From Rhodospirillales bacterium (GTDB lineage Bacteria > Pseudomonadota > Alphaproteobacteria > Rhodospirillales > Defluviicoccaceae): a stretch of 64,000 bases of DNA. The notes beneath the pieces are model-generated. The model was given only the letters and a program-made list of their open reading frames with translations, made no database searches and was not told the DNA's origin. Shown here one piece after another: positions 1 through 9,851 of the stretch (its first letter is position 1; every line of letters begins with the position of its first letter). The stretch spans positions 62,001 through 126,000 of the forward strand of contig JADJRE010000001.1 of NCBI GenBank assembly GCA_016712375.1, given 5' to 3'. Made by a program: the position numbers and the translations under genes.

Positions 1-169
1 CGACAGGGGCTTTCAGGGAGCATCGCGTCTCGGCGCGGAACCCGGTGTATTCGTATTCACGGGCACCGGTCCCGCATTGTGCGAAACCAGGATCGCTGCT
101 CTACCATCGCGGAACCGCCGACGCAGCCGGCGTCACCCCGACTATTTTGGACGTAACGTTCGGGGCCCG

Positions 170-2263
170 TCAGTCAATGATGGCGAAAACGGTGCCGCCA
201 CCGCCGTCAGGAACATCTATGCGGACGTTCTGCATCATTCCCCGATCCTCGTGGTCGAGGATATGGCAGTGTAGAACGTACTCCCCGATGTAGCGCTGGT
301 AGCGGGTGCGGACGACCGCCGTATAGATGCCGCCCGGTGGAGTTGCGGGCGGAATCAGGCTCTTTACCCAGAGCGTGTCCTTCCACACCCCCTTCAGCCC
401 CGGGTATTGCGGATCTGGGGTGCCGCCGCCCGCGTCGTCAATGGCGTCCAGCGCGCTAACGTCGCGGCCTTGCGGATCGTTGATGCGGACGACTTGGAAC
501 GGGTTGATGTGGATGTGAAACGGATGGCCGACGAATTCCGAGCGCAGCGTCCATTCGTCGGCCCCGCCAAGCTTCAGCACTCGGTCGACTCGGTTCGGGT
601 CATAGGGTCGGGGTGGGTAGCCAGCAGCGCCAATCCCGAACGTCGGCGGCTCCGTCGACGTGTCGATGCGGAAAGTCAATTCCTGCGTCCCGGTCAGTTC
701 GCGGTCGCTGATGTCGGGCAGCGGGGTGAACTTGTCGAGCCGTAAGCCCTCGCGCAGGTCGGCGACGACCCGCTCGCGAACCGCCTTCGGCATCGTGCGG
801 CGGGCTGCCGAAATTAGTTCGTCGCGGACGTGCTCAGCGACGGGGAGAACCGCCGGCCCCCCTTTCACGGCGACGACGCCTAGAAGGCGGCGGTCGACGG
901 CGGCGCGGCTGACGCTCGCCGAAGCGGGCACCGCGCCGTTGATCACGCAGTACTTACCGGCCGCCGGAAAAACTACCAACGCATCCACGCGGTAACCGGG
1001 CTGCATCGTTGTCTGGGTCACCCGCCGCGCCGCCGCGAGGGTCAGGCCGTCGGCGGCGACCAGATGGTAGGGTAGCGGATCCCCCGTGCAGAAGTCGGCG
1101 ATGAAGCGGTCTGCTTCGGCGGCCTTTAGCCGGTCCATCGTGGGTGCATCCTTCTTCAGCGCCCGCAACTCCAGGCTGATCGTGTCGCGTACCCCGGCGT
1201 GGATCAGCCGCCACCGCTCGATCCGCCCGGCCTTGGCGGTAAATGTCGGTAGCACTAGGCCATTGATGCTGGTGAAGCGACCTGATTGGTTCCAGGTGCC
1301 CGGACCAAACAGGCCATTGCCGCCTGGATCGTCGTAGAACTCGATGCCGCCGACTTCGCCGGGATCGCACGGCCAGGCGATTACCGCCCCGGCGTCGTCG
1401 CGTTGCACCTTGATGGCGCCCTGCGCGTCGAGACACGCATACTGAATCTGTTGCAGGACGAGTATGCGCTCCGGCATAGGCTTGCTGTCACGGCCGACGA
1501 GAAGCGTGTCGATGTCGCCGTTACCCTCGATGGTGGGCAGACGGCTGCCGCGGACGATCAGCGCCCCTGCCATGCCGCTCGACACCTGCAGGGCAGTCGA
1601 GCCGTGGCGGTGCGAGTGGTACCAGAAGGTACCCGCCGGATGGTCGGGCGGGATGTTGTACTCGTACTGAAAGCTCACGCCGGGGTTGATCGACAGCAGC
1701 ACGTTGTCGGAATTACCAGCCGGACTAACCCACAGGCCGTGCGTGTGCAGGTTGGTACCGTTGAAGCAGTGGGGGGCGTTAACGTTTTCGCTGGGGTCAA
1801 TACAGGCAAGATCGGCCGGCAGCTTGTTGTTCAGCGTGATCCGCACGGTATCACCGGGAGCGACATCAATCGTCGGCGCGACGTACGGCCGTCGCGGATC
1901 GGCGTCAGCACCGACGTAACTGCGCAGCCGCACCCGATCCTTGCGGCCAGTGCCGGGGTTGTAGATGGCGCTATCCGAGTAGACGACGTTGAGTTCGATC
2001 TGCTTTTCGCCGGCAGTTCTAGGCGTCTGCGGCGGCAGCCCCATCAACGTCAGTTTTGGCGCCGTTCCGACAAGAGTATCGATCGGTTTTGGATTGATTA
2101 GAGCGCGATCCTCGATCTGCCCAGATGCATTTGTCTGCGCAGCGACGCGCGCCACGCCGGCAACTAGAATCACCGCCGCCAAAGCCACCACACCCGCTGC
2201 GCTGCCCCACCGGAAGGTTGAACGCCCGCTGCACCTCTCCCTACCAGCCGCGCGTCTCGGCAT
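170..2263 (-). CDS. Multicopper oxidase, secreted
   Basis: Likely oxidises a metal or organic substrate in the periplasm while reducing oxygen to water; the substrate cannot be told. All four copper-binding blocks are visible in order: HTHG, then WYHSH, then HPFHIH near the C-terminus, and HCHILDHED with a following Met (type 1 ligand, MMQNV). The N-terminus has an Arg-rich stretch followed by a hydrophobic segment (GVVALAAVILVAGVARVAAQ) that fits a signal peptide. I chose the ATG at 2263 because a GGAG-type ribosome site lies just upstream; the frame stays open to 2341, adding 26 residues of poor quality. About 697 residues, somewhat long for the family because of a large insert between the second and third cupredoxin domains. 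The upstream peptide-module operon runs the same way but is 256 bases away. Confidence 0.88.
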   Translation of the reverse strand: MPRRAAGRERCSGRSTFRWGSAAGVVALAAVILVAGVARVAAQTNASGQIEDRALINPKPIDTLVGTAPKLTLMGLPPQTPRTAGEKQIELNVVYSDSAIYNPGTGRKDRVRLRSYVGADADPRRPYVAPTIDVAPGDTVRITLNNKLPADLACIDPSENVNAPHCFNGTNLHTHGLWVSPAGNSDNVLLSINPGVSFQYEYNIPPDHPAGTFWYHSHRHGSTALQVSSGMAGALIVRGSRLPTIEGNGDIDTLLVGRDSKPMPERILVLQQIQYACLDAQGAIKVQRDDAGAVIAWPCDPGEVGGIEFYDDPGGNGLFGPGTWNQSGRFTSINGLVLPTFTAKAGRIERWRLIHAGVRDTISLELRALKKDAPTMDRLKAAEADRFIADFCTGDPLPYHLVAADGLTLAAARRVTQTTMQPGYRVDALVVFPAAGKYCVINGAVPASASVSRAAVDRRLLGVVAVKGGPAVLPVAEHVRDELISAARRTMPKAVRERVVADLREGLRLDKFTPLPDISDRELTGTQELTFRIDTSTEPPTFGIGAAGYPPRPYDPNRVDRVLKLGGADEWTLRSEFVGHPFHIHINPFQVVRINDPQGRDVSALDAIDDAGGGTPDPQYPGLKGVWKDTLWVKSLIPPATPPGGIYTAVVRTRYQRYIGEYVLHCHILDHEDRGMMQNVRIDVPDGGGGTVFAIID

Positions 2264-2519
2264 CCCCGCTCCGGGGCTCCGTTTCTTCGCGCTGCAACAC
2301 GATCGAGTAAGCAAAGCACGCATAGCTGAGAATAGTAACAAAGACTCGCTTCTGCACCAACCGAGTTCGCAGCGCTCCCGCTACGGCCGCCGTCAGGAAG
2401 AGTGGCCGCCCTATCTAAACTCTGCGTTCGGCGTCGGCGCCAATCACCGCCGTAGGAAGACAAACGCTTGCGGCGTCAACCGCCGGGGGGGATAGCCGCT
2501 GATGATGAGTCCCTACAAA

Positions 2520-3389
2520 CTAGTGCCGCGATTTTTGATACTGAACGGCGTTGTTCTGACTTTGTGACTGAACGCTGAGGATCGGTTCCTCCACGACAGA
2601 GACGTGGACGCTCATTTCTTCAATGCCTCCACCGCTGCGCACTCCGCGAATCGGCGCCGCGCCGGCATAGTCAAAGGCGACGGCGAGACGAACGTAGGCC
2701 TCTGTGGCGCTGCGGCTGTTGGTTGGATCGAATGACACCCAGCCGACCTTGTCGTCTATGTAGGCTTCCGCCCAGGCATGGCTGCCGAGGCTTCGTTGGT
2801 CCTCCAGCTCAGTGTAGAGATAGCCGCTGACATACCGCGCCGGCGCTCCAATGACCCGGCAGCATGCGATGAACAAGTGGGCGTGGTCCTGGCAGATCCC
2901 AGAACCTTGCTCCAGCGCCTCGCCCGCCGTCGTCTCGACGTCGGTGAAGCCGGGGCGATAATCGAGCGTGGTGTGCACCGACAGCATCATCGCATGCAGG
3001 GCGGCGATAGTACCCTCGTCCTCTGCGCGTTCGCGGAATGGAGCGGCGAGGGCAGCAATCGCGGGAGTAACTTCGGTGAACGGCGTGGGCCGCATGAACA
3101 TCAGCGGCGGCAGCCCGTCGTCGGCTGGAAGCATGCCACAGGTGTCCATCGTTTCCACCTCACCGCGAACGGTCACCGGCACCTCGTCATGCACACCGTT
3201 CTGTACCGAGACGTGTGCGACGTTGCCAAAGCCATCCACCCACCGTTTGATCTTGCCGGGGGTAGTCACTGTCCAAGTAATCACCGACTGTGAAGAGTCG
3301 GCGCGCGGCGTCAGCCTCAGATACTGAATGCTGTGGTGTGCCGGTCGCTCGAACCGATAATGGGTCTTATGTTCGATGGTAAGTCTCAT
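2520..3389 (-). CDS. Transglutaminase-like cysteine protease-fold protein
   Basis: A 289-residue protein of the bacterial transglutaminase-like family (N-terminal beta domain plus papain-fold core). The catalytic triad is visible: Cys in GSGICQDHAH, His in SHAWAEAY and Asp in SFDPTN. The start (MRLTIEHKTHYRFE) is typical of the family and its ATG overlaps the stop of the upstream alpha-E gene by the ATGA arrangement, so the two are translationally coupled. It is the last gene of a three-gene operon with a permuted ATP-grasp protein. In other genomes this trio is conserved and has been predicted from comparative genomics to make or cut peptide or isopeptide bonds; the substrate is not known. 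No signal peptide is seen, so it is probably cytoplasmic. Confidence 0.9.
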   Translation of the reverse strand: MRLTIEHKTHYRFERPAHHSIQYLRLTPRADSSQSVITWTVTTPGKIKRWVDGFGNVAHVSVQNGVHDEVPVTVRGEVETMDTCGMLPADDGLPPLMFMRPTPFTEVTPAIAALAAPFRERAEDEGTIAALHAMMLSVHTTLDYRPGFTDVETTAGEALEQGSGICQDHAHLFIACCRVIGAPARYVSGYLYTELEDQRSLGSHAWAEAYIDDKVGWVSFDPTNSRSATEAYVRLAVAFDYAGAAPIRGVRSGGGIEEMSVHVSVVEEPILSVQSQSQNNAVQYQKSRH

Positions 3390-4318
3390 AGCACCAACAT
3401 GAATTCCTGGCCGATCATTCCGTGCAGTTCGTTGTTGCGGGCAATGAAGCCGTTAAGGAAGCGGGGAAGGCCGGAGCGCAGGATGCCGTCGATGCGGTTG
3501 CGCTGCAGCCGTTCGTTAATCTGCCCGGACAGCCGCGTGCAGGCGGCGTTCTCGCGAAGGTGGCGGAGGATATCGTTGACCTCCGCAGTGCAGGCGAACA
3601 GCGATCGTGGCATGTCGCGGCGCAGGACCAGCAACTCGGCGACGCGGCGCGGCTCGATGATGCCGGAGTAGACCTCGCGATAGGCCTTGAAAGCACTGAA
3701 CGCGCGTAGCAACGCGCCCCAGCGGTAATAGTCCTCGGCGGCCATAGGCCGTCCTCCCGGCGAAAGCATGTCCCACTTAATGGCAAGGAAGCGCGCCGTG
3801 TTGTCAGCGCGCTCGATGAACGTTCCCAGACGCGAGAATGTGAAAGCGTCGCCGCGCCGCATCGTCCCGTAGATGGCACCGCGGAACAAATGCGAACGCT
3901 CCTTCACCCACTCGAAAAATTCACGAAAGCCCTGGTCGACCAGCTTCGGGTACGACATCGCTTCCAATTCGAGGTAGCTTTGGTTGATGCCCTCCCACAC
4001 CTCTGTGGTTAGTTCCGGTCGAGTCGCTCGCGCGTTCTCCCGGGCGAGCCGAATGCAGCAGCGGATGCTGGAGAGGTTGTCACCGTCGAGCGCCATGTAG
4101 GCCAGCACGCTGCCCGGCGTCACCTCGCCAAACCTGGAGACGAAGTCACCCCGGTCGCCGGCCAGCTGCAGCGGCGCCTCCCATTGCCGCGCGTCATTAC
4201 CGCTGGCTGCCGGTAACAGCGACATGTGATAGGTGCTAGCGAGCAGTCGCGCCAAATTTTCGGCCCGCTCAACATACCGCGCCATCCAGTAGACGTTGTT
4301 GGCGGTACGACCCAGCAT
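3386..4318 (-). CDS. Alpha-E domain protein (DUF403)
   Basis: A 310-residue, all-helical alpha-E family protein. The N-terminus (MLGRTANNVYWMARYVERAE) is the signature start of the family, and the conserved Arg/Glu-rich helices follow through the protein. No enzymatic motif is visible; family members always sit beside a circularly permuted ATP-grasp protein and are thought to be its partner. Here it lies 3 bases downstream of the ATP-grasp stop and its own stop overlaps the transglutaminase start, so all three are one transcript. The reading frame is intact. Family assignment is secure; the biochemical role is unknown. Confidence 0.92.
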   Translation of the reverse strand: MLGRTANNVYWMARYVERAENLARLLASTYHMSLLPAASGNDARQWEAPLQLAGDRGDFVSRFGEVTPGSVLAYMALDGDNLSSIRCCIRLARENARATRPELTTEVWEGINQSYLELEAMSYPKLVDQGFREFFEWVKERSHLFRGAIYGTMRRGDAFTFSRLGTFIERADNTARFLAIKWDMLSPGGRPMAAEDYYRWGALLRAFSAFKAYREVYSGIIEPRRVAELLVLRRDMPRSLFACTAEVNDILRHLRENAACTRLSGQINERLQRNRIDGILRSGLPRFLNGFIARNNELHGMIGQEFMLVL

Positions 4319-4321
4319 CCG

Positions 4322-5748
4322 TCAGGCCTCCAGGACCCAGGTGTCCTTGGTCCCGCCACCTTGCGAGGAATTGACCACGAGCGAGCCGTCGCGGAGAGCT
4401 ACGCGAGTCAAACCGCCCGGCACCACTTGCGTCGTCTCGCCCGTCAGCACGTAGGGACGCAGGTCGACGTGACGGGGAACGATCTGGCCGTCGATCAACG
4501 TGGGCACGGTCGACAGGTTGAGGGTTGGCTGGGCAATGAAATTGTCGGGATCAGCCAGCAGCTTGTGTCGAAAATCATTGCGCTGCTCGGCGGTGCTCAT
4601 CGGGCCGACCAGCATGCCATAGCCGCCGGACCCGCCGACCTCCTTGACCACCAGTTCCTCAAGGTGGTCGACGACGTACGCGCGATCGTCGGGCAGCGCA
4701 CAGCGAAAGGTCGGCACATTCTTCAGAATCGGCTTCTCACCCAAATAAAACTCGATCATGTCGGGGATAAAGCAGTAGATCGCCTTATCGTCGGCGACGC
4801 CGGTGCCGATTGCGTTAGCCAAAGAGACGCGGCCGTTGCGCACCACGGACAGTAGCCCGGGCACGCCCAGCATTGAGTGCGCGTCGAACGACAGTGGATC
4901 AATGAAGTCATCGTCGATGCGACGGTAGACAACATCCACCCGGCGTGGCCCGCTGGTGGTACGCATGAACACCGTGTCGTCCTCGACAAACAGGTCCTGC
5001 CATCCACCAGTTCGACGCCCATCTGCATGGCAAGGAAGGCATGCTCGAAGTAGGCGCTGTTATAGTGACCAGGGGTGAGCACGACCACCGTCGGATCAAT
5101 GATGCCGGGCGGCGCCACCGAGCGCAGGGTCCGCAGCAGCATTTCCGGATAGTGATTGACCGGAGCGACCGAGTGCTGCGCGAACAGCTCCGGAAACAGC
5201 TTCATCATAGTCTCTCGGTTCTCAAGCATGTAAGATACGCCGGAAGGAACGCGGGTGTTGTCTTCCAAGACATAGAAGTCGTTGGCCGAGATGCGGACAA
5301 CGTCGACTCCGGCGACATGCACATAAACCTGTCGCGGCAGATCAAGACCGAGCACCTCTGGCCTGAAGCCGGGGTTGTTAAGCACCAGAGCCGAAGGAAT
5401 ACGCCCGGACTTGAGGATGTGCTGCTCGTGGTAAATATCATCAAGAAACGCGTTTATCGCCCGCACCCGCTGGCAGACTCCGGTGCCGACCGTCTTCCAT
5501 TCTTCCGCGTCAAGGATGCGCGGGATGACATCGAACGGAATCAGCCTCTCGACACCTTCCTCGCTGCCATAAACCGAAAACGTGATTCCCAGACGCCGAA
5601 AGATTAAGTCCGCCTGCTGATGCTTTTCCAAGAGGCGGACGTGGGTAGTCGTTTCGAGCCACTCATTGTAGGTACCATAGGCCTTACGGACACCGTCGCG
5701 CAGACCGTGCATTTCGTCGAAGGCGTCACCGAGCTTCATGTTCCTCAC
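4322..5748 (-). CDS. Circularly permuted ATP-grasp protein (frameshifted)
   Basis: First gene of the operon. Restored length is 475 residues, normal for the circularly permuted ATP-grasp type 2 family (DUF404/DUF407). Visible family blocks are FSVYG near residue 60, PFDVIPR, NDFYVLEDN around residue 155, TPG before HYNSAY, RRIDDDFIDPL and VVKEVGGSGGYGM, the last being part of the nucleotide-binding lobe. These enzymes are predicted ATP-dependent amide ligases. The reading frame breaks near 5000: the coding strand reads GATGGCAGGACCTG where one more C would restore GQDLFVEDD, and the rest of the protein continues in the new frame to 4322. This looks like a single-base deletion in the consensus, not a decayed gene. 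Confidence 0.88.
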
Positions 5749-6316
5749 GACCGATTGGGAGCCCCTGAGCTTTCACATTGCGTCGCTGTTAAGCAAGGCT
5801 CGTGCCAAGAAATGTTCCTTTGGCCGCACCTTATCATAGAGCCATAGGAGCGGAGCATCGGCGATGCAAGAGGCTCATAAACATCCAAAGCTAGCGCACA
5901 AGCAATCGGCAAAATTGCACCAACGCCCATTTTGGGAGCACTGCGTGGCAAGTTACCTCGGGCCGGGAGACTCAGACGTAGCCTAAATGCTTAGATGAGG
6001 TCGAAACGTGTTTGTTGGGCCGCTTGGGACACCTATTCGACTAAGGCATCTGCCTTGTCGACCGGTGCCTCCTTCTTAAGTACCATCCCCATCAGCGCGG
6101 ATGATCCCACGTCGTGTCGATCGTGGTTGAAGCAGAGTGCGTTAAGACTCCGACGCTTTTCCTTTGCTGCAATGCTGCCCAGCCCTGAGCACATAGGTAT
6201 TGTGCGTCTGCGAACGTTGACTCGTGTTCAGAGCGGCTGTAACGATCTAAAGGCGAAAGGCATTCCGAGCACCGCCCGGGAGCCCTCGCGGGCTCCAACG
6301 AAAAGGGTGAACGCCC
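5749..6316. other. Intergenic region between the divergent peptide-module and sdh operons
   Basis: A 568-base stretch between two divergent operons. No open frame here resembles a known protein on either strand. It must contain the promoters for both the ATP-grasp operon and sdhC, but I could not assign -35/-10 boxes with confidence. Confidence 0.5.
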
Positions 6317-6705
6317 ATGCCTTCCCCAGAACGTCCCCTCTCTCCGCACCTTCAAGTCTATCGGCCGCAAATGACTTCTGTGCTGTCGATCCTGCACCGC
6401 GTCACCGGCGTAGCACTGACCGCCGGTACGCTACTCCTTACTTGGTGGCTGGTCGCAGCCGCCTATGGACCGGACCAATTCAGCACTGTCCAAGCCTTTG
6501 TTGGCTCCTGGATAGGCCAATTTATCCTCTGGGGATTTACTTTCGCGGTTTTTATCACCTCGGCAACGGCATCCGGCACCTTGCCTGGGATTTCGGCTGG
6601 GGATTCGAACTAAGCCAATTGCACACGTCGGGCTTGGCGATGCTCGCGTTCGCCTGCGGCGCAACGGCAATCGCGTTGGTCGCAGCTTACACGGTGGGAG
6701 GATAA
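6317..6705 (+). CDS. sdhC: Succinate dehydrogenase cytochrome b556 subunit (frameshifted)
   Basis: Membrane anchor of complex II; with SdhD it binds haem b and ubiquinone. The family start RPLSPHLQVYRPQ and the SILHRVTG motif of helix 1 are present, followed by a second helix. The haem-ligand region YHLGNGIRHL is in the next frame. A T5 run near 6553 (GCGGTTTTTATCAC) must gain one T to join VF to YHLG; the restored protein has 129 residues, normal length, and stops at 6703-6705, one base before the sdhD ATG. The start at 6317 gives the expected N-terminus. Since this is the single sdhC in an otherwise standard operon, a sequencing indel is more likely than inactivation. Confidence 0.9.
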
Positions 6706-6706
6706 T

Positions 6707-7090
6707 ATGGCGCAGCTTCGCTCATCGTTGGGGCGCGTTCGTGGTCTCGGTTCCGCCAAGGAAGGTGTAGGTCACTGGTGGGCTCAGCGAGTGACCGCCA
6801 TTGCTCTGGTCCCGCTCGCAATCTGGTTTGTTATCGCGATCGTCTCGTTGATCGGCGCCGATTACGCTACCTTCCAGCTTTGGCTTGCGCAGTTTGGCAA
6901 CGCGCTGCTGATGATCCTCACCGTTATCGTACTGTTCTACCACGCGCATCTTGGCATGCAGGTGGTGATCGAGGATTACGTGCATGGTGAAGGGACGCGC
7001 GTCGCTACGCTGCTCGCTGTCAAGTTCGTTTTGGCGTCGCTCGCCGCTTCTTGCGTGCTAGCGGTCGTTCTCGTCGCGCTGAGGAGCTAA
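6707..7090 (+). CDS. sdhD: Succinate dehydrogenase membrane anchor subunit
   Basis: A 127-residue hydrophobic protein with three predicted membrane helices. The WWAQRVTAIAL motif of helix 1 and the haem-ligand block FYHAHLGMQVVIEDYVH match alphaproteobacterial SdhD. It starts one base after the sdhC stop, preceded by GGGAGG, and ends 5 bases before sdhA. Frame intact. Confidence 0.95.
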   Translation: MAQLRSSLGRVRGLGSAKEGVGHWWAQRVTAIALVPLAIWFVIAIVSLIGADYATFQLWLAQFGNALLMILTVIVLFYHAHLGMQVVIEDYVHGEGTRVATLLAVKFVLASLAASCVLAVVLVALRS

Positions 7091-7095
7091 TCCCG

Positions 7096-8888
7096 ATGCC
7101 CGTCGCTTATCCCATCATTGATCATATTTATGACGTCGCCGTCGTTGGCGCCGGTGGTGCCGGTCTGCGGGCAACTATGGGTCTCGCGGCCGCCGGTCTG
7201 AAGACCGCCTCGATTACGAAGGTATTCCCAACGCGGAGCCACACCGTCGCGGCGCAAGGGCGGCATCGGCGCTGCACTCGGCAACATGGCGGAAGACCAC
7301 TGGCAGTGGCACATGTACGACACTGTTAAGGGTTCCGATTGGCTCGGCGATCAGGACGCGATCGAATACATGTGTCGGCAAGCGATCCCGTCGGTATTGG
7401 AACTGGAGCACTTTGGTGTCCCCTTCTCTCGCACCAAGGACGGCAAAATATATCAGCGGCCCTTTGGCGGGCACATGCGCAACTACGGCGAGGCGCCGGT
7501 GCAGCGTGCGTGCGCTGCCGCGGACCGCACCGGGCATGCTATCCTGCACACGCTTTATCAGCAGTGCCTGAAGTTCAACGCTGAGTTTTTTGTCGAATAT
7601 TTTGCCATCGACCTGATCATGGACGAAGATGGAGCGTGCCCGCGGCGTCGTTGCCTGGAACCTCGACGACGGATCAATCCATCGGTTTATCGGCCATACT
7701 ACAGTGCTGGCTACCGGCGGCTATGGGCGTTCTTACTTTTCCTGCACCTCGGCGCACACGTGTACGGGCGACGGGAACGCCATGGCGGCACGAGCCGGTT
7801 TGGCGTTGCAGGACCATGAGTTCATCCAATTCCACCCGACAGGGATCTACGGTTCCGGCTGCTTAATCACGGAAGGCGCGCGCGGTGAGGGCGGCTACCT
7901 TACTAACTCCGAGGGCGAGCGGTTCATGGAGCGCTACGCGCCAACTGCAAAGGATTTGGCGTCGCGAGACGTGGTGTCTCGGTCAATGACCATGGAGATC
8001 CTGGAAGGCCGTGGGGTCGGCCCGGAGAAAGACCACATTCTACTGCATCTGGAGCACCTTGGCTCCGACATCTTGATGGCAAGACTTCCCGGCATCACCG
8101 AAACAGCGAAAATTTTTGCCGGTGTTGACGCCACCAAGGAGCCGATTCCGGTTCTGCCGACTGTTCACTACAACATGGGTGGCGTTCCAACGAACTATCA
8201 CGGCGAGGCGTTGCGGCCTACAGACAGCGATCCAGACGCACTGTGCCCAGGATTAATGGCAGTTGGTGAGTGCGGCTGCGCTTCAGTGCACGGTGCCAAT
8301 CGTCTCGGCACCAACTCGCTGCTCGATCTGGTAGTGTTCGGCCGGGCCGCAGCCCTTCGTGCTGCAGAGAAGATCAAGCCCGGCGCCCCGCACGCGCCGT
8401 TGCCAAAGGATGGTGCTGACCGAGCGCTCTCCCGATTGGACAGGCTAAGGCACGCCTCCGGCTCAAGACGGACCGCCGAGATCCGGCTCGATATGCAGAA
8501 GACAATGCAACTCAACGCGGCCGTCTTCCGGACTCAGGAAGTGCTGGAAAACGGCTGCCGTAAGATCGATCAGGTTTGGAACTCTCTGGGTGATATCAAA
8601 CTCGCTGACCGGTCGCTGATCTGGAACTCGGATTTGGTGGAAGCGCTGGAACTAGAAAATTTGCTGACCTGCGCCAAAGCATCGCTGTATTCAGCAGAAG
8701 CCCGGAAGGAAAGCCGTGGTGCTCACGCTCGCGACGACTGCCCAAAGCGCGACGACAAGACTTGGATGAAGCACTCACTTGCCTGGATAGATGACCAAGG
8801 TCGGGTGAGTTTGGGTTACCGGCCAGTACACACCTACACCCTCACCAATGAAGCCGAATACATCGAGCCGCAGGCCCGCGTTTACTAA
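7096..8888 (+). CDS. sdhA: Succinate dehydrogenase flavoprotein subunit (two frameshifts)
   Basis: Catalytic flavoprotein of complex II, oxidising succinate to fumarate. Visible in order: FAD-binding GAGGAGLRA near residue 17, the covalent-FAD His in SHTVAAQGG, the active-site region HPTGIYG, then HYNMGGVPTNYHGE, and the C-terminal YRPVHTYTL. The frame shifts twice: an extra G in GGG at 7258-7260 and an extra C in CCC at 7639-7641. Removing both gives 596 residues, the usual SdhA length, with no other change. Both sites are homopolymers, pointing to consensus error. Start ATG at 7096 lies 5 bases after sdhD. Confidence 0.92.
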
Positions 8889-8924
8889 ACTACTCGGACA
8901 ACCCTACGCTCGAGGAGGACATCC

Positions 8925-9704
8925 ATGGCCGAGTTCAAGTTACCAGCCAATTCCCGTATCAAGGATGGAAAATCGCACCCGATGCCGGTCGGCGCGAAGC
9001 GCGTGAAGCGCTTTCGAATTTATCGATGGGATCCGGAAAGCGGCGAAAATCCGAGGATCGATACCTTCCACGTCGACCTTGATTCCTGCGGGCCCATGGT
9101 TTTGGACGCGCTGATCAAGATCAAGAACGAGATCGACTCCACCCTAACTTTCCGGCGGTCCTGCCGAGAGGGCGTTTGCGGTTCATGCGCCTTCAACATC
9201 GACGGCACTAACACGCTTGCTTGCACCAAACCCATCGATGACATCAAGGGCGACGTAAAGATTTATCCGCTGCCCCATCTGCCGGTAGTTAAGGATCTGG
9301 TGCCGGACCTTTCGGTTCCATATGCACAGTACCGGCTGATCCAGCCATGGCTCCAGGCGGAAACGCCGCCACCCGCCGGGGAACGATTGCAGAGCCCGGA
9401 GGAGCGGGTAAAGCTGGACGGCTTGTGGGAATGCATCCTGTGCTTCTGTTGCCAGACAAGCTGCCCCAGTTACTGGTGGAATGGCGACCGCTACCTTGGC
9501 CCTGCCGTGCTGTTGCAGGCCTATCGCTGGATCGCCGACTCTCGTGACGAAGCCACAGGGGAGCGGCTCGACCAACTCAACGACCCTTATCGCGTCTTCC
9601 GCTGCCACACAATCATGAACTGCACCAACACCTGTCCTAAGCATCTCAACCCTGGTAAGGCGATCGCCGAGATAAAAACACTGCTAGCGCAACGCATTCT
9701 CTAG
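8925..9704 (+). CDS. sdhB: Succinate dehydrogenase iron-sulfur subunit
   Basis: A 259-residue electron-transfer subunit of complex II. Three cluster motifs are intact: the [2Fe-2S] block CREGVCGSC with a downstream Cys at NTLAC, the [4Fe-4S] motif CILCFCCQTSCP, and the [3Fe-4S] motif CHTIMNCTNTCPKHLNPGKA. A strong GAGGAGG ribosome site precedes the ATG. Last gene of the sdhCDAB operon; no frameshift. Confidence 0.97.
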   Translation: MAEFKLPANSRIKDGKSHPMPVGAKRVKRFRIYRWDPESGENPRIDTFHVDLDSCGPMVLDALIKIKNEIDSTLTFRRSCREGVCGSCAFNIDGTNTLACTKPIDDIKGDVKIYPLPHLPVVKDLVPDLSVPYAQYRLIQPWLQAETPPPAGERLQSPEERVKLDGLWECILCFCCQTSCPSYWWNGDRYLGPAVLLQAYRWIADSRDEATGERLDQLNDPYRVFRCHTIMNCTNTCPKHLNPGKAIAEIKTLLAQRIL

Positions 9705-9851
9705 ACCTGAACACGCAGGCTCGCGGGAGACGAACTCGTCCAGGTCAACAAAATGGGATCCGTTGTTCGGTTCGCGTTCGGTTTACCCTACGGTCGCAAG
9801 GTTGCGGCGCGGTAGCCTGCCCGGGAATTGTGCGTGCTACTTAGAGCGTTT

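Noticed and set aside
1..169. Small plus-strand frames at the window start
   Set aside because: No similarity and no ribosome site; nothing supported in the first 169 bases.
5995..6705. A 236-codon gene upstream of and overlapping sdhC
   Set aside because: Only its last 54 codons are meaningful, and these are the frameshifted 3' end of sdhC.
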